Source: Clostridia bacterium BRH_c25
GTDB lineage: Bacteria > Bacillota_A > Clostridia > Lutisporales > Lutisporaceae
NCBI GenBank assembly: GCA_001515955.1
Contig: LOES01000100.1
Span: 1-17,630, forward strand
Reading direction: 5' to 3'
Length of the DNA stretch: 17,630 nt
Part shown: positions 1 to 8,575 of the stretch, piece after piece
How positions within the stretch are numbered: position 1 is the stretch's first letter
How the letters are laid out: every line of letters begins with the position of its first letter
Position numbers and translations under genes: made by a program
Notes under the pieces: model-generated
The model's database searches: none
The model's input: the letters and a program-made list of their open reading frames with translations, nothing else
What the model was told of the DNA's origin: nothing

Positions 1-1329
1 GATAAGAAGATGCGGCATTTTTGCCAGATCCGCCACTATATTCGCACCGGCTACATCCTTTCCTATTGAAAAGGATATCTTTGATTTCTGATTCTTAAAC
101 TCCTCAGATTCCAGCACCTCTCGGAGAAGAACGCTGGATACGTCTTTATTGGGTACTTCGATTCCTATTGCCGCTTTACCGGGAATCGGTGCTTCTATCC
201 TGATGCCCGGTGACGCAAGGCTAAGGGATATATCATCTGCAAGACTCAATATCTTGCTTACCTTTACCCCGGGACTCAACTGCAGCTCATATCTTGTAAT
301 GGTGGGTCCCACAGAAACCTGGGCAATATTGGCACTGACTCCAAAGTTTTTGAGAGTATCCTCCAGTATTTTCACATTGTTCATTACTTCTTTTTTCCCG
401 TTGCCGGTCTTGTTCTCCAAAGGCAATGTGAGAAGATTCAGCCCGGGAAGCTTGTAATTTGCATAGTGTTTGTTGCTCACAGGGACTATTTTCGTTTCCG
501 CATCAGGCTTAGCTGCCGGATTCTCTTTGCCGGACTTGCTTTTATGCTCTCTGGCTTCTGAGTTATCCTTCACTCTTTCCGCAGCCTCATTTTCTTCCTT
601 GTTTTTAAAGCTCTTGTCAAAATGTTTTGTGAAATCAAGAATTTTGATTTTCTTATCTATATTCCTTATACGCTCTTCATCATCAGCCTCATGCAATCCA
701 GGCTCCTCCTGCTTCTTTGCCGCTGTTTTCCTTTGCAGTTCCTTGGTAATTGCAGCCTCCCTGTCCTTGTTCCTTATATGTGCGTATAAGTTCACTACTG
801 AGTTTTTCAGGTACTCAAGAATATGTACAAATGATATCTCCGTAAACATCAGAGTAGATATAATATATAGTGCCGCTATGATAGTAATGGTCCCTACCAT
901 TCCGAAGAGCATTACAAAAGCATAGCCGAAGAAGCCTCCTACAGCCCCTCCTCCTGTATTCAGAGAGCCTAAGGTATAGTAATATTTTACTGCGTCAAGC
1001 CAACTGGCATCAGCCCCTTCAATCTCTGTGTAATTTGCCATAAACAGTGCTATCAGTGTAGCTAACAAGAACATACAGAATGAATAAAATTTAAGGTTAA
1101 TCTGCATTTCACTCTTTCTGTACACCATAGCAAGCCCAAGTACAATCAACAGCACAGGTACTATATAAGCACCAAGTCCAAATACTCCAAGAATAAGAAT
1201 TCTGATTTGTTCTCCTACTATACCGGAGTTTTTGCTAAAAAGACTTATATATATGTATATACTGGACAATATCAAGGATACTCCTGCTATTTCATACTTT
1301 ATATTGTTTTGAATACTTTTCTTCGACAA
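1..1329 (-). CDS. ftsK/spoIIIE: FtsK/SpoIIIE DNA translocase, N-terminal part (runs off the left edge)
   Basis: Translating the minus strand from a TTG at 1329 gives an open frame of about 443 codons that continues past base 1. The TTG is preceded by GAGGTGA (1334-1340) at a spacing of 4, and an in-frame stop lies just upstream, so no earlier start is possible. The first ~165 residues hold about four hydrophobic segments (roughly 12-32, 43-70, 81-98, 127-160), the last with the Gly-rich GGGAVGGFFG typical of the FtsK membrane domain. A charged Lys/Glu linker follows. Then comes the alpha domain of the motor, recognisable by VGPTITRYELQLSPGVKVSK and by APIPGKAAIGIEVPN; the window stops at DLAKMPHLLI, just before the expected Walker A. 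Known role: septum-bound ATP-driven pump moving chromosomal DNA at division or into the forespore. Which of FtsK or SpoIIIE it is cannot be told from this part, though the tepA neighbourhood matches B. subtilis spoIIIE. Confidence 0.93.
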   Translation of the reverse strand, partial: MSKKSIQNNIKYEIAGVSLILSSIYIYISLFSKNSGIVGEQIRILILGVFGLGAYIVPVLLIVLGLAMVYRKSEMQINLKFYSFCMFLLATLIALFMANYTEIEGADASWLDAVKYYYTLGSLNTGGGAVGGFFGYAFVMLFGMVGTITIIAALYIISTLMFTEISFVHILEYLKNSVVNLYAHIRNKDREAAITKELQRKTAAKKQEEPGLHEADDEERIRNIDKKIKILDFTKHFDKSFKNKEENEAAERVKDNSEAREHKSKSGKENPAAKPDAETKIVPVSNKHYANYKLPGLNLLTLPLENKTGNGKKEVMNNVKILEDTLKNFGVSANIAQVSVGPTITRYELQLSPGVKVSKILSLADDISLSLASPGIRIEAPIPGKAAIGIEVPNKDVSSVLLREVLESEEFKNQKSKISFSIGKDVAGANIVADLAKMPHLLI

Positions 1330-1374
1330 AATATCACCTCATAAATACAATTTCAAAACAAATTAAATAAGTAA

Positions 1375-1424
1375 GCATTTGCGCGAAATTTTAGATGAAA
1401 AATGTTTTTCGCGAAATGCACTGG
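1375..1424 (+). repeat. Dispersed CGCGAAA hairpin repeat, copy 1
   Basis: Arms GCATTTGCGCGAAA (1375-1388) and TTTCGCGAAATGC (1407-1419) are inverted complements apart from one bulged base, around an A/T-rich 18-nt loop. A second copy with the same arms, orientation and trailing CANTGG is at 8576-8631. Copy 1 would be transcribed as part of the ftsK leader if the promoter at 1441-1469 is real. Confidence 0.8.
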
Positions 1425-1440
1425 TTTTGACTCTATTGTT

Positions 1441-1469
1441 ATTATAGCTTTATTTGGCAATGGTTGCAA
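1441..1469 (-). promoter_or_regulatory. Sigma-A type promoter for ftsK/spoIIIE
   Basis: On the minus strand TTGCAA (1464-1469) is followed by 17 bp and a perfect TATAAT (1441-1446). It would start transcription about 105 nt before the TTG start codon, leaving the CGCGAAA hairpin in the leader. Found by eye; no mapping data. Confidence 0.6.
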
Positions 1470-1521
1470 CTAAGCAGAGGTCATTTTTGCACTCAGCCTG
1501 TACTATAGCCGCACGTAATAG

Positions 1522-1555
1522 AAAAACTGCTCCACACAGCATATGCAGGAAGCAG
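1522..1555 (-). terminator. Rho-independent terminator of tepA
   Basis: The minus strand reads CTGCTTCC, a 15-nt loop, GGAGCAG and then TTTTT. The stem is 7 bp with one bulged T. It sits 12 bases after the tepA stop codon. Confidence 0.65.
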
Positions 1556-1566
1556 CCTTAACCTGT

Positions 1567-2310
1567 TCATTGTTTTTCTGATTCTTGCTTTACTTCTTTT
1601 ATCAGGTCCTGCAGCTTTGAAATAGCTTGATGAAGTCCCCCTATTTCATTAATGAGACCGAATTTTACTGCTTCAGGACCTACCAGTACCGTTCCAACAT
1701 CATTGGCAAGCTCACTGGTTGAAAACATCAGTCTTTTTACGGTTTCCAGATCGACCTGGCTGTGTCCCACTATGAATCTGATTATACGCTCCTGCATTTT
1801 GTTAAAATACTCGAAGGTCTGCGGTACACCTATAATTAAACCGTTCATCCTTATCGGATGTATTGTCATTGTTGCAGTGGATGCTATGAAGGAATGAGTC
1901 GCTGATACCGCCAAGGGTACTCCTATGCTGTGGCCCCCGCCAAGCACAAGTGATACCGACGGTTTATGCATGCTTCCTATCAGCTCTGACAATGCAAGGC
2001 CTGCCTCAACATCACCACCTACAGTATTAAGTATAAGAAGTAATCCATCCATGTCCGGGTTTTCTTCTACTGCAACAATCTGAGGTATAATATGCTCATA
2101 TTTTGTTGATTTGTTTTGTGGTGGCAGCAGAACATGTCCTTCAATCTGGCCTATAATGGTTATACAATGTATGTTGCTCCTGAATTGAGGGATTCTTGCC
2201 TCACCCAGCTCTTTTATATTCTCTGCGGAATTGTCCTTGCTTTCTTTGCTATTATCTGTTTCTTCAGCCCCTTTATCTTCATCAGATCTAAATTCGTACA
2301 TATCTGTCAA
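1567..2310 (-). CDS. tepA: TepA-like ClpP-fold serine protease (YmfB family)
   Basis: ClpP/crotonase-fold protein of about 247 residues, close in length and sequence to B. subtilis TepA. A charged, low-complexity N-terminal tail of about 45 residues is followed by [12 protein letters not shown], then [12 protein letters not shown], where the paired glycines form the oxyanion region. [11 protein letters not shown] carries the probable nucleophile serine, and [11 protein letters not shown] the probable catalytic histidine. The family is cytoplasmic and was linked in B. subtilis to protein export and spore-protein turnover; its true substrates are unclear. Start choice: a GTG at 2319 overlaps the GGGAG ribosome binding site and is unlikely. 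TTG at 2310 has a 10-nt spacing and is preferred; ATG at 2301 lies 19 nt from it. It is followed by a terminator and then ftsK/spoIIIE, as in B. subtilis apart from ylzJ, which I do not see. Confidence 0.9.
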   Translation of the reverse strand: MTDMYEFRSDEDKGAEETDNSKESKDNSAENIKELGEARIPQFRSNIHCITIIGQIEGHVLLPPQNKSTKYEHIIPQIVAVEENPDMDGLLLILNTVGGDVEAGLALSELIGSMHKPSVSLVLGGGHSIGVPLAVSATHSFIASTATMTIHPIRMNGLIIGVPQTFEYFNKMQERIIRFIVGHSQVDLETVKRLMFSTSELANDVGTVLVGPEAVKFGLINEIGGLHQAISKLQDLIKEVKQESEKQ

Positions 2311-2319
2311 GAAAATCAC

Positions 2320-2512
2320 ACTCCCGAATTTTATTTATCAATCGGTATCTATATGTTTTGCAATAAACATTCTACATTGAAATTCAAATATTGCAAAATC
2401 ATATTCCTTGATTTCATAGGTTGCATAATTCTTCTTTGAACCCTCTTTAGTGCAACCTACATATTTGAAGCATATTATAACTAATATTTTTACCTTAAAA
2501 AAAATCGGTATG
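2320..2512. other. Intergenic leader upstream of tepA: weak promoter and hairpins, no gene
   Basis: On the minus strand a TATAAT (2474-2479) may be a -10 box but lacks a good -35. A perfect 9-bp inverted repeat, TAGGTTGCA (2417-2425) and TGCAACCTA (2451-2459), encloses a 25-nt loop. The rest contains the dispersed repeat at 2351-2398. A 62-codon frame here (2338-2526) has no ribosome binding site and is partly made of that repeat, so I do not call it a gene. Confidence 0.4.
2351..2398 (-). repeat. Dispersed TTTTGCAATA hairpin repeat, copy 1
   Basis: TTTTGCAATA (2356-2365) and TATTGCAAAA (2389-2398) are perfect 10-bp inverted arms. The reverse complement matches 13556-13600 almost base for base, sharing a 17-base and a 19-base exact block separated by one substitution. 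The other copy is on the opposite strand. Confidence 0.8.
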
Positions 2513-2543
2513 CAAAAAAAGAGCAAATCCCAATGATTTGCTC
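2513..2543 (-). terminator. Rho-independent terminator of the ABC transporter operon
   Basis: The minus strand reads GAGCAAATC, ATTGG, GATTTGCTC and then TTTTTTT: a perfect 9-bp stem with a 5-nt loop and a U-tract (the + strand A run at 2514-2520). It lies 29 bases after the permease stop codon. Confidence 0.9.
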
Positions 2544-2571
2544 AATAAAGCTATATATCAAAAAAATTAAC

Positions 2572-3933
2572 TTACTCTTTTCTTATTGCTTCCAATGCGC
2601 TTAGATTCATTGCCCTCCGGGCAGGGTAAAATCCGGAGACAAGTCCGATAACAGTTGTAAACAGCATTGCACTAGCCGCAAGCCAGAATGGTATTATTGA
2701 AGTTTTGACCCCGTCTCCTCCCGGACTGAAAAAGCCCATCAATGCAAAGCCTGCCGTATTCAAACCGTAGGATACGCTATAGCTTAGCAATAGTCCTGCT
2801 ATACCTCCCAAGAGCCCGATCATAGCCGCTTCAAAAAGAAACAGTTTTTTGATATCCCTCAAGGAAGAGCCAATCACCTTCATAATGCCGATTTCTCTGG
2901 TGCGCTCATATATTGACATTACCATGGTATTTGTAATGCCTATGGATGCAACCAGCAGAGATACCGCACCTATTGCACCCAATACAATTCTTATACTGGA
3001 TGAGGTTTTTTGCATTGATTCAAGTATGTCTGTCAGGCTGTCGGCATAAAAACCCATTTCCTTTATCTGATTTTGTATGTTCTGCACATTTTTAATGTCT
3101 TTCACCTTAACTATTATTCTTGAATAACCTTTTATATTTCTATAATCTGAAGAATTGTCACTCTGACTCTTTCCTCTGTTGAAATCCTTTACCATTTTTT
3201 TTAGCTGATTAATATCAATAAATACATTGTTGTAATATTCATAGCTACCTTCCTCAAGTACCCCAACCCCTTTGATGTTATATGTCTTGGGCTTTTGCTG
3301 AACGGTGTCTCCGCTGCGAATATAATCATCACCATATGACATATCAAGGGAAAGGGTGATTCTGTCACTTAAGAGGTCTACCTTCGGTCTGTTGCTGCGC
3401 CGTCCGTATCTATAAGAAGCTTTGGGATTGTAGAGATTATCATTTACTCCAAAGCCAAATACTACATTTGTCTTATCATCACTGTTAAGAAGCCTTCCTT
3501 CAGATACCTTCAGGCCTAATCTATCCATGTATTTGAGATCTATCCCTTGGAGTTCAACATAACCTATATATTTACCCAGCTTGATTTTACCCTGAGTCTC
3601 AATGAAGGGTATTACTGCTTCAACGCCGCTTATTCTTGAAAAATCAGCAACTGCTGCTTCATCCAGATCACGCTTTTTTGTTGAACTTCCCCTGCTGTCC
3701 TCTTCTTCGCTAATATAGTATCTCCCTGTTTCAGGTGACCTTATGTTAATCGTATTGAGGCTTCCCATTCTTGATATTTCCTGTTTAAAGCCTTCGCTCA
3801 TGCCTATACCTATGGAAATCATTATAACAATTGATGCGGTGCCTATTACAACGCCCATTACAGTAAGCATAGTTCTGGTCTTTCTTCTAAGAAGGTTCTT
3901 AAAAGTCATTCTTATAATATCGATGCTATTCAT
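2572..3933 (-). CDS. MacB/FtsX-family ABC transporter permease
   Basis: A 453-residue permease with the classic MacB layout. One membrane helix lies near residues 21-45 (after the LRRKTRT motif), followed by a large extracytoplasmic MacB_PCD-like domain at about 46-310. Three C-terminal helices lie near 315-338, 365-388 and 414-436, with FtsX signatures ERTREIGIMKVIGS and FYPARRAMNLSALEAIR. This family does not usually move substrate through the membrane; it couples cytoplasmic ATP hydrolysis to extracytoplasmic movement, as in peptide, lipoprotein or antibiotic extrusion. Its ATG overlaps the 3' end of the upstream CARDB gene by 8 nt, implying translational coupling. It is the last gene of a three-gene operon closed by the terminator at 2513-2543. 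Substrate unknown. Confidence 0.92.
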   Translation of the reverse strand: MNSIDIIRMTFKNLLRRKTRTMLTVMGVVIGTASIVIMISIGIGMSEGFKQEISRMGSLNTINIRSPETGRYYISEEEDSRGSSTKKRDLDEAAVADFSRISGVEAVIPFIETQGKIKLGKYIGYVELQGIDLKYMDRLGLKVSEGRLLNSDDKTNVVFGFGVNDNLYNPKASYRYGRRSNRPKVDLLSDRITLSLDMSYGDDYIRSGDTVQQKPKTYNIKGVGVLEEGSYEYYNNVFIDINQLKKMVKDFNRGKSQSDNSSDYRNIKGYSRIIVKVKDIKNVQNIQNQIKEMGFYADSLTDILESMQKTSSSIRIVLGAIGAVSLLVASIGITNTMVMSIYERTREIGIMKVIGSSLRDIKKLFLFEAAMIGLLGGIAGLLLSYSVSYGLNTAGFALMGFFSPGGDGVKTSIIPFWLAASAMLFTTVIGLVSGFYPARRAMNLSALEAIRKE

Positions 3934-6319
3934 CCAGATCCATGTCCTTCCTTCTCTTATTTTTGATCAACTTTCTGGATGTGAAAACTCCTGCAGCAAT
4001 TACCGCAATACCTATCCAAAAATATTTATTCTTGATGGTATTGTTCATTATTTTATCCTTTGTGCTTACAGGTTCCGGCAGCATTTCTCCCGGCATCTCC
4101 ATCGGCGGCATTTCTACAACATTTACTGTAAATTCCCTTTCATATTTGAATTCTTCACCGGAAGGATCTTCAAAGCTGAATACTACTTTTCCGTTGGCAG
4201 AGCCAGGCTTCGTTGGTGTGAGCATTGCTTCATAGTAGTCACTGGAGCCTGATTCAAAATTACCAATGAAAGCTTCGCCGTTTTCCAACTGGAAATCACC
4301 TTCAATTTTTATCATCAGATTTGTAAGCTTTGTTTTTCCTTTGTTGTAATACTGCAGACTGATTGGAGAGGGCTGACCGATATAAACCTCAGGTGGAAGG
4401 CTTATTTCGGATGCATCAAGCTTGGACTGCTGAATTACAGGAATTCCTATCAGCTCTGCAGCTTTGTATTCTGTTCCCTCATCATCCTGATATTCGATAT
4501 TTGCAGTAATATTATAGTATTTTGGTTGTGCATCAGGGATGGTGTACATTGTAATGCTTCTCGCGGCATTTCCCTTTGGTTTTATTGAGTCAACAAAAAA
4601 AGTATTACTGCTTCCAACAGGGGTGAATACGACATTACCCTCTTTGTCCGAATCAATGCCTGTAAGATATATCTTTACGTTCTTTACTTCCTTTGTCATG
4701 CTGGTATTCATGAAGGTAAGATCCATGTTGAATTCTTCACCGGCCCTGACGAGCTTCGGTTCAAGGTTATAGTTGCTTATTATGATCTTGGGAGTAATCT
4801 TACTGTTTCCACCGTTTACATATATACCTGCGTACTGTGCTACCGAATGCTTGGAGCCTTCTTTTTCCGCATCCTCATATTCAAGATTAAGCAGTATATT
4901 ATAATTCTGAGTTTTTGCTTCACTATTGGCATAAAGTATGTATTCAAGCTTTTTCTGTTCCCCTGCCGCAAGGTTTTCAATGATTCTGACATCCGGGGAT
5001 TTCGATATTATACCCTCATCACCCTTCACAGTTACCTTGACATTTCTTGCAGCTGTTTTACCTTCATTATATACATCAAAGCTTAACATGAAATTCTCGT
5101 TTGTTTTTACTTCCTGCGGCATGACAACTATGTTATTCAGTGAAACATTAGAGCTCTTAGCCTCCCCCTGTACATTTACAAAAAAGCTCGCATTATTGGT
5201 GTAACTATTTTTCCGCTGGTCCTTGTAGTCCATTTTTATGGACAATCCGTAATTCCCGCTTCCCATAGAGTCAGCTGCTAAAAGACTTAGAATTATATTC
5301 TTCTTATCATTGCCTTCTATCTTGTCGAAATACCAGCTGTCAACACCGCTGGAGAGGGTAAATTCCTCTTTTTTCAGTCCTTCAACAGAAAGCCTGATCC
5401 CTTCCGCATCCAGATCCCCCACATTGGACACGTCAATGCTTACCTGGAATTTAGCGCCGGCTTTTACAGGGTTGGCACTGTATTTGATGTCTCCCAGCAT
5501 AAGCACAGGTTCGGTCTTGTTACCCGTGACCTTTACATATATCTTTTCATTGCTTGTGAAACTGTTGTTCCTGCTATTGTCATATTTGAACTCCACATTC
5601 ATTACATAGGTTTTTTCTTCTGCATAGGGCTTTACCTTCAGATCGAATATCACACCCTCACTCTTTCCTGCATTCAGGGAGCTTATGGATTTGGAAAGGC
5701 TGAGGCTGTTCATGTCGAAGGGACTGCTGTCTGAATCCTCCGGAGTAAGTTTGATGATTATGTTCCTTGCAGTGTACTTGCTCTCATTTGTTATGGTAAG
5801 GGATATCTTCATCGCATCTCCGGATGCTGCTTCAGGTATGGAAGTGCCTGCTATCAAGAGCTTGGGTTCATTGCTGTAGCTGCCGGAGGAAGAGGAGCTG
5901 CTTTCATCTATCTCGCTTATAGTTATATTGGCGTATGTTGCAGCTACGGCTGTTCCATCCTTTGTGTAGCTTATCCTTATCGGAACGTTATTGCTTCCTC
6001 CCTCGTATTGAAGATTGATTGAATATTCATCACCGAATTTGGCATTGGAGACACTTGACTGGCCGCCTAATACCGTGAAGTTGCTATTAGTTTGTATATC
6101 GAATATTATATTGCTAAATTTACTGTCGTCACTTACATCACTTATGTTTTCAAGTATAATAGTCAGTGTAAAAATATCACCTCTATTTATGCTTGATGCA
6201 GTAGTTCTGTAGTGTACTTCTATATCGTCCTGCAAGCCCAGTGCAGATATATTCAAGATGGGTATACCTGTAAATGCTAATAGTGCTGCTAAAATAATAA
6301 TAAATAGTCTTCTCTTCAT
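3926..6319 (-). CDS. Membrane-anchored extracellular protein with repeated CARDB-like domains (COG1361 type)
   Basis: About 797 residues. The chosen start is the ATG at 6319, one base after the stop of the ATPase gene. It gives an N-terminus of MKRRLFIIILAALLAFTGIP, a textbook signal peptide, whereas the ATG at 6361 would bury it. The exported part is a series of beta-rich repeats of about 110-130 residues with recurring phrases such as NVGDLDAEGI, NEGKTAARNV and NKGKTKLTN, each followed by a Gly/Leu-rich strand; this is the CARDB/COG1361 pattern. A C-terminal membrane helix (YFWIGIAVIAAGVF) is followed by a basic tail (KNKRRK). The topology is thus an extracellular rod anchored by its C-terminus. 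Sandwiched between an ABC ATPase and a MacB-like permease, it occupies the position often held by an HlyD-type adaptor, so I infer that it works with them at the cell surface. Ligand unknown. Confidence 0.85.
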   Translation of the reverse strand: MKRRLFIIILAALLAFTGIPILNISALGLQDDIEVHYRTTASSINRGDIFTLTIILENISDVSDDSKFSNIIFDIQTNSNFTVLGGQSSVSNAKFGDEYSINLQYEGGSNNVPIRISYTKDGTAVAATYANITISEIDESSSSSSGSYSNEPKLLIAGTSIPEAASGDAMKISLTITNESKYTARNIIIKLTPEDSDSSPFDMNSLSLSKSISSLNAGKSEGVIFDLKVKPYAEEKTYVMNVEFKYDNSRNNSFTSNEKIYVKVTGNKTEPVLMLGDIKYSANPVKAGAKFQVSIDVSNVGDLDAEGIRLSVEGLKKEEFTLSSGVDSWYFDKIEGNDKKNIILSLLAADSMGSGNYGLSIKMDYKDQRKNSYTNNASFFVNVQGEAKSSNVSLNNIVVMPQEVKTNENFMLSFDVYNEGKTAARNVKVTVKGDEGIISKSPDVRIIENLAAGEQKKLEYILYANSEAKTQNYNILLNLEYEDAEKEGSKHSVAQYAGIYVNGGNSKITPKIIISNYNLEPKLVRAGEEFNMDLTFMNTSMTKEVKNVKIYLTGIDSDKEGNVVFTPVGSSNTFFVDSIKPKGNAARSITMYTIPDAQPKYYNITANIEYQDDEGTEYKAAELIGIPVIQQSKLDASEISLPPEVYIGQPSPISLQYYNKGKTKLTNLMIKIEGDFQLENGEAFIGNFESGSSDYYEAMLTPTKPGSANGKVVFSFEDPSGEEFKYEREFTVNVVEMPPMEMPGEMLPEPVSTKDKIMNNTIKNKYFWIGIAVIAAGVFTSRKLIKNKRRKDMDLDE

Positions 6320-6320
6320 T

Positions 6321-7016
6321 TTAAATATTTTCCCGCCTTTCAATCTTCTCAACATTTCCATCCTTGATATGTATTATTCTATCGGCATATTTGGCTATTT
6401 CCAAGTCATGAGTGACAATTACAAGGGTCTGCTTATACTCTTCAGCCATACCTGTAATCAAGCCCATTATTTCACTGGTCGTCTTTGTATCCAGATTGCC
6501 CGTAGGCTCGTCGGCAAACACAATCTCAGGATTGGAAATAAAAGCTCTTGCTATACTGACCCGCTGCTGCTGCCCTCCGCTCATTTGAGACGGTCTGTGA
6601 TTCATCCGGTTTTCCAGACCAACAGCCTTTAGCATATTCCTGGCTTTTTTCTCTCTGATGTTCTTTGGTATCCCCTTGAATATAAGCGGCAATGTCACGT
6701 TTTCCAGAGCAGTAAAATACTCAAGCAGATTATAGGACTGAAAAACAAAGCCAATATATTTTTGCCTTAGCTTTGCCAGCTGTCTTTCGTTCAATTTTTC
6801 AAGGTTGTATTTTTTTATTTTTACTTCTCCCTTTGTCGGCTTTTCAAGCCCTGCCATCAGGTTCAGCAGAGTAGATTTGCCTGAACCGGAAGTACCCAGC
6901 AGGCAGCATATCTCACTTTTTTCTATTTCGAAGTTTATTTTGTCAAGAGCAACAACCTTTTCATCTCCCATTCTGTATATTTTTCTGACATTTAAAAGCT
7001 CAATGATTTTCTCCAT
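6321..7016 (-). CDS. LolD/MacB-type ABC transporter ATP-binding protein
   Basis: About 231 residues with a complete ABC ATPase motif set. Walker A GTSGSGKST is near residue 45, the Q-loop is FVFQSYNL, the signature is MSGGQQQR, Walker B is IVFADEPTGNLD, and the H-loop is VTHDLE. The EPTGNLDT form and overall length are typical of the LolD/MacB/YknY branch, consistent with the FtsX-type permease two genes on. It should sit at the inner face of the membrane as a dimer. A GTG at 7025 would extend it by three codons. The ATG at 7016 is favoured because GGAAGAG lies 8 nt upstream of it but almost touches the GTG. First gene of the operon, preceded by a candidate promoter and a 7-bp dyad at 7050-7070. 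Confidence 0.93.
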   Translation of the reverse strand: MEKIIELLNVRKIYRMGDEKVVALDKINFEIEKSEICCLLGTSGSGKSTLLNLMAGLEKPTKGEVKIKKYNLEKLNERQLAKLRQKYIGFVFQSYNLLEYFTALENVTLPLIFKGIPKNIREKKARNMLKAVGLENRMNHRPSQMSGGQQQRVSIARAFISNPEIVFADEPTGNLDTKTTSEIMGLITGMAEEYKQTLVIVTHDLEIAKYADRIIHIKDGNVEKIERRENI

Positions 7017-7049
7017 TTCACCCACTCTTCCATAAATAATTCATATGCT

Positions 7050-7095
7050 TGTCCTAGATATTTTAGGACATTAATATAATAACATATTTTGTCAA
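7050..7095 (-). promoter_or_regulatory. Candidate promoter and dyad operator of the ABC operon
   Basis: The minus strand carries a perfect TTGACA (7090-7095). The -10 at the expected distance is poor (TAATGT, spacing 16). It runs into a 21-bp dyad, TGTCCTA, 7 nt, TAGGACA (7050-7070). The placement suggests a regulator binding over the -10 and start point. The regulator cannot be named. Confidence 0.45.
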
Positions 7096-7105
7096 TTATT
7101 CAAAA

Positions 7106-7153
7106 TCAAAAAGGAATTCCAGGAAAAGCATTGCGCCAATCCGGGAATCCCTT
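7106..7153 (-). terminator. Rho-independent terminator of the aspartate kinase gene
   Basis: The minus strand reads AAGGGATTCCCGG, a 17-nt loop, CCTGGAATTCCTT and TTTTT. The 13-bp stem has one G-U pair and one mismatch. It follows the kinase stop codon by about 50 bases. Confidence 0.85.
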
Positions 7154-7203
7154 TATATTATTAATTCATCCTGCCAGCATTTGATCTTTTCAGACTATGA
7201 ATT

Positions 7204-8436
7204 TCATTGGTTGGCTTTTCCGAGCTCAAATTCCTGATGAAGTGCATTGACGGCTTCATTGGTTCTTGCGCTTTCTATCAGGCAGGAAATAGTAGTATGA
7301 GAGTCTGAAGTCTGAAGTACCTGGATGTCTTGCTTTGCCAAAGCACTAATAGCTTTTGCCATTACACCGGGAACGCCTCTCATTTTATTTCCTATTATTG
7401 TTACCTTGCTGCAATCAGCCTTCAGCTCATAGTTATAGCCGTAGACTTTTAGGGCTTTCTTCAGCTTCTCAGCATCGTCATTTTCTATTATGAACACCTT
7501 AAAATCGGGATTGACATTGATCATATCTATGCTTATTCCTTCAGCGGCTATGCATTTGAAAAGCTGATTATCATTCTCAAACTCTCCTGCTGAGCCGTCA
7601 AAGAGTATTCTTACTCTTACTCTGCCGCTTATATGAGCTATTGCTGTCAGGAGTTTGTCGCGCTTATCATATTTGTATCTTCTATTCTTGTCACAATTTG
7701 TTATAAGTGTACCTGCCGAGTTGGTCATGGTATTCTTTATGAGGAGAGGTATATTGCTTCGCATAGCAACTTCTACAGCTCTGGGATGGATTACCTTGGC
7801 TCCATACTCTGCCATTTGAAAAACTTCATTGTAATATATGGTATCCATAACCATTGCATCAGGTACAATTCTGGGATCGGCCGTCATAACACCTTCAACA
7901 TCAGTGTATATTTCCACAGCCTCAGCATTCAAGGCTTCCCCCATTATTGCACCGGTGACGTCACTGCCGCCCCTGCCGAGAGTTGTTATTTCACCTTTTT
8001 CAGATTTTCCCTGAAAGCCTGCAACTACCGGTATGACATTCTTCTCTACACAGTCATATATGGATTGGGGATCCACTCTCAAAACTTCTGCATCACCAAA
8101 GCTCTCATCAGTGATTATCCCTGCCTGGCCTCCGGTAAGCACAATACTGTCATAGCCTCTCTTTTTTATTGTGTTTGACAGTATGACACAGGATATGATT
8201 TCTCCGCAGGACATAAGCATATCCATTTCTCTTGGATTGCTTTTTACTCCCACTGAATCTGCGAGGTTTATCAAGGTGTCTGTGGCATAAGGGTCTCCAC
8301 TTCTTCCGATAGCAGAAACAACTACTACAGGGGAAAAACCGTTATTGACTGCTTTTTCTATCTTATCTACAACCATCTCTCTGCTCTCTTTGGTAGCAAC
8401 GGAAGTTCCACCAAACTTCTGTACAAGTAATTTCAT
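7204..8436 (-). CDS. dapG: Aspartate kinase (DapG/LysC type)
   Basis: ATP:L-aspartate 4-phosphotransferase, first step of the aspartate pathway to diaminopimelate, lysine, threonine and methionine, and also of the route that supplies dipicolinic acid precursor. Length (410 residues) fits the monofunctional enzymes. The kinase domain begins with KFGGTSV (residues 7-13) and has ITTLGRGGSDVTGA (about 150-163) and YTDVEGVMTADPR (177-189). Two ACT regulatory domains follow from about 265 to the end, including NKMRGVPGVMAKAISAL. Start ATG is preceded by GGGAGGA at a good spacing. In B. subtilis dapG lies two genes after spoVFB in one operon; here it follows the dpaB 3' part by 237 bases with its own candidate promoter and leader, and asd and dapA are missing. 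The gene symbol rests on synteny; which end product inhibits it cannot be read from the sequence. Confidence 0.93.
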   Translation of the reverse strand: MKLLVQKFGGTSVATKESREMVVDKIEKAVNNGFSPVVVVSAIGRSGDPYATDTLINLADSVGVKSNPREMDMLMSCGEIISCVILSNTIKKRGYDSIVLTGGQAGIITDESFGDAEVLRVDPQSIYDCVEKNVIPVVAGFQGKSEKGEITTLGRGGSDVTGAIMGEALNAEAVEIYTDVEGVMTADPRIVPDAMVMDTIYYNEVFQMAEYGAKVIHPRAVEVAMRSNIPLLIKNTMTNSAGTLITNCDKNRRYKYDKRDKLLTAIAHISGRVRVRILFDGSAGEFENDNQLFKCIAAEGISIDMINVNPDFKVFIIENDDAEKLKKALKVYGYNYELKADCSKVTIIGNKMRGVPGVMAKAISALAKQDIQVLQTSDSHTTISCLIESARTNEAVNALHQEFELGKANQ

Positions 8437-8467
8437 ATATATCCTCCCAAACTGTTTCAGCTATCAA

Positions 8468-8508
8468 GTGCCTCGTAAAGTGATTTTCTTCCAGGGTATG
8501 CGAGGCAC
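8468..8508 (-). promoter_or_regulatory. Hairpin in the aspartate kinase leader
   Basis: Perfect 8-bp arms GTGCCTCG (8468-8475) and CGAGGCAC (8501-8508) enclose a 25-nt loop, ending about 30 nt before the start codon and just ahead of the ribosome binding site. A second small hairpin (CGCAC/GTGCG, about 8523-8554) lies upstream. It matches no riboswitch consensus I know, including the lysine box, and has no U-tract. Confidence 0.45.
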
Positions 8509-8543
8509 AAATTAATATTGAACGCACAAAAGTATTCCCCTTG

Positions 8544-8571
8544 GGTATAGTGCGAATTCAATAACAATCAA
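8544..8571 (-). promoter_or_regulatory. Candidate sigma-A promoter for aspartate kinase
   Basis: Minus-strand TTGATT (8566-8571), 16 bp, TATACC (8544-8549): four of six matches in each box. It would give a leader of about 100 nt holding the 8468-8508 hairpin. Confidence 0.35.
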
Positions 8572-8575
8572 GGAA

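Noticed and set aside
2338..2526. 62-codon frame between tepA and the ABC permease
   Set aside because: No ribosome binding site; it overlaps a dispersed repeat, and a similar peptide (FEFQCR) appears only because the repeat recurs near 13570.
8437..8571. Lysine riboswitch (L box) before aspartate kinase
   Set aside because: The leader is too short and lacks the conserved L-box core; only simple hairpins are seen.
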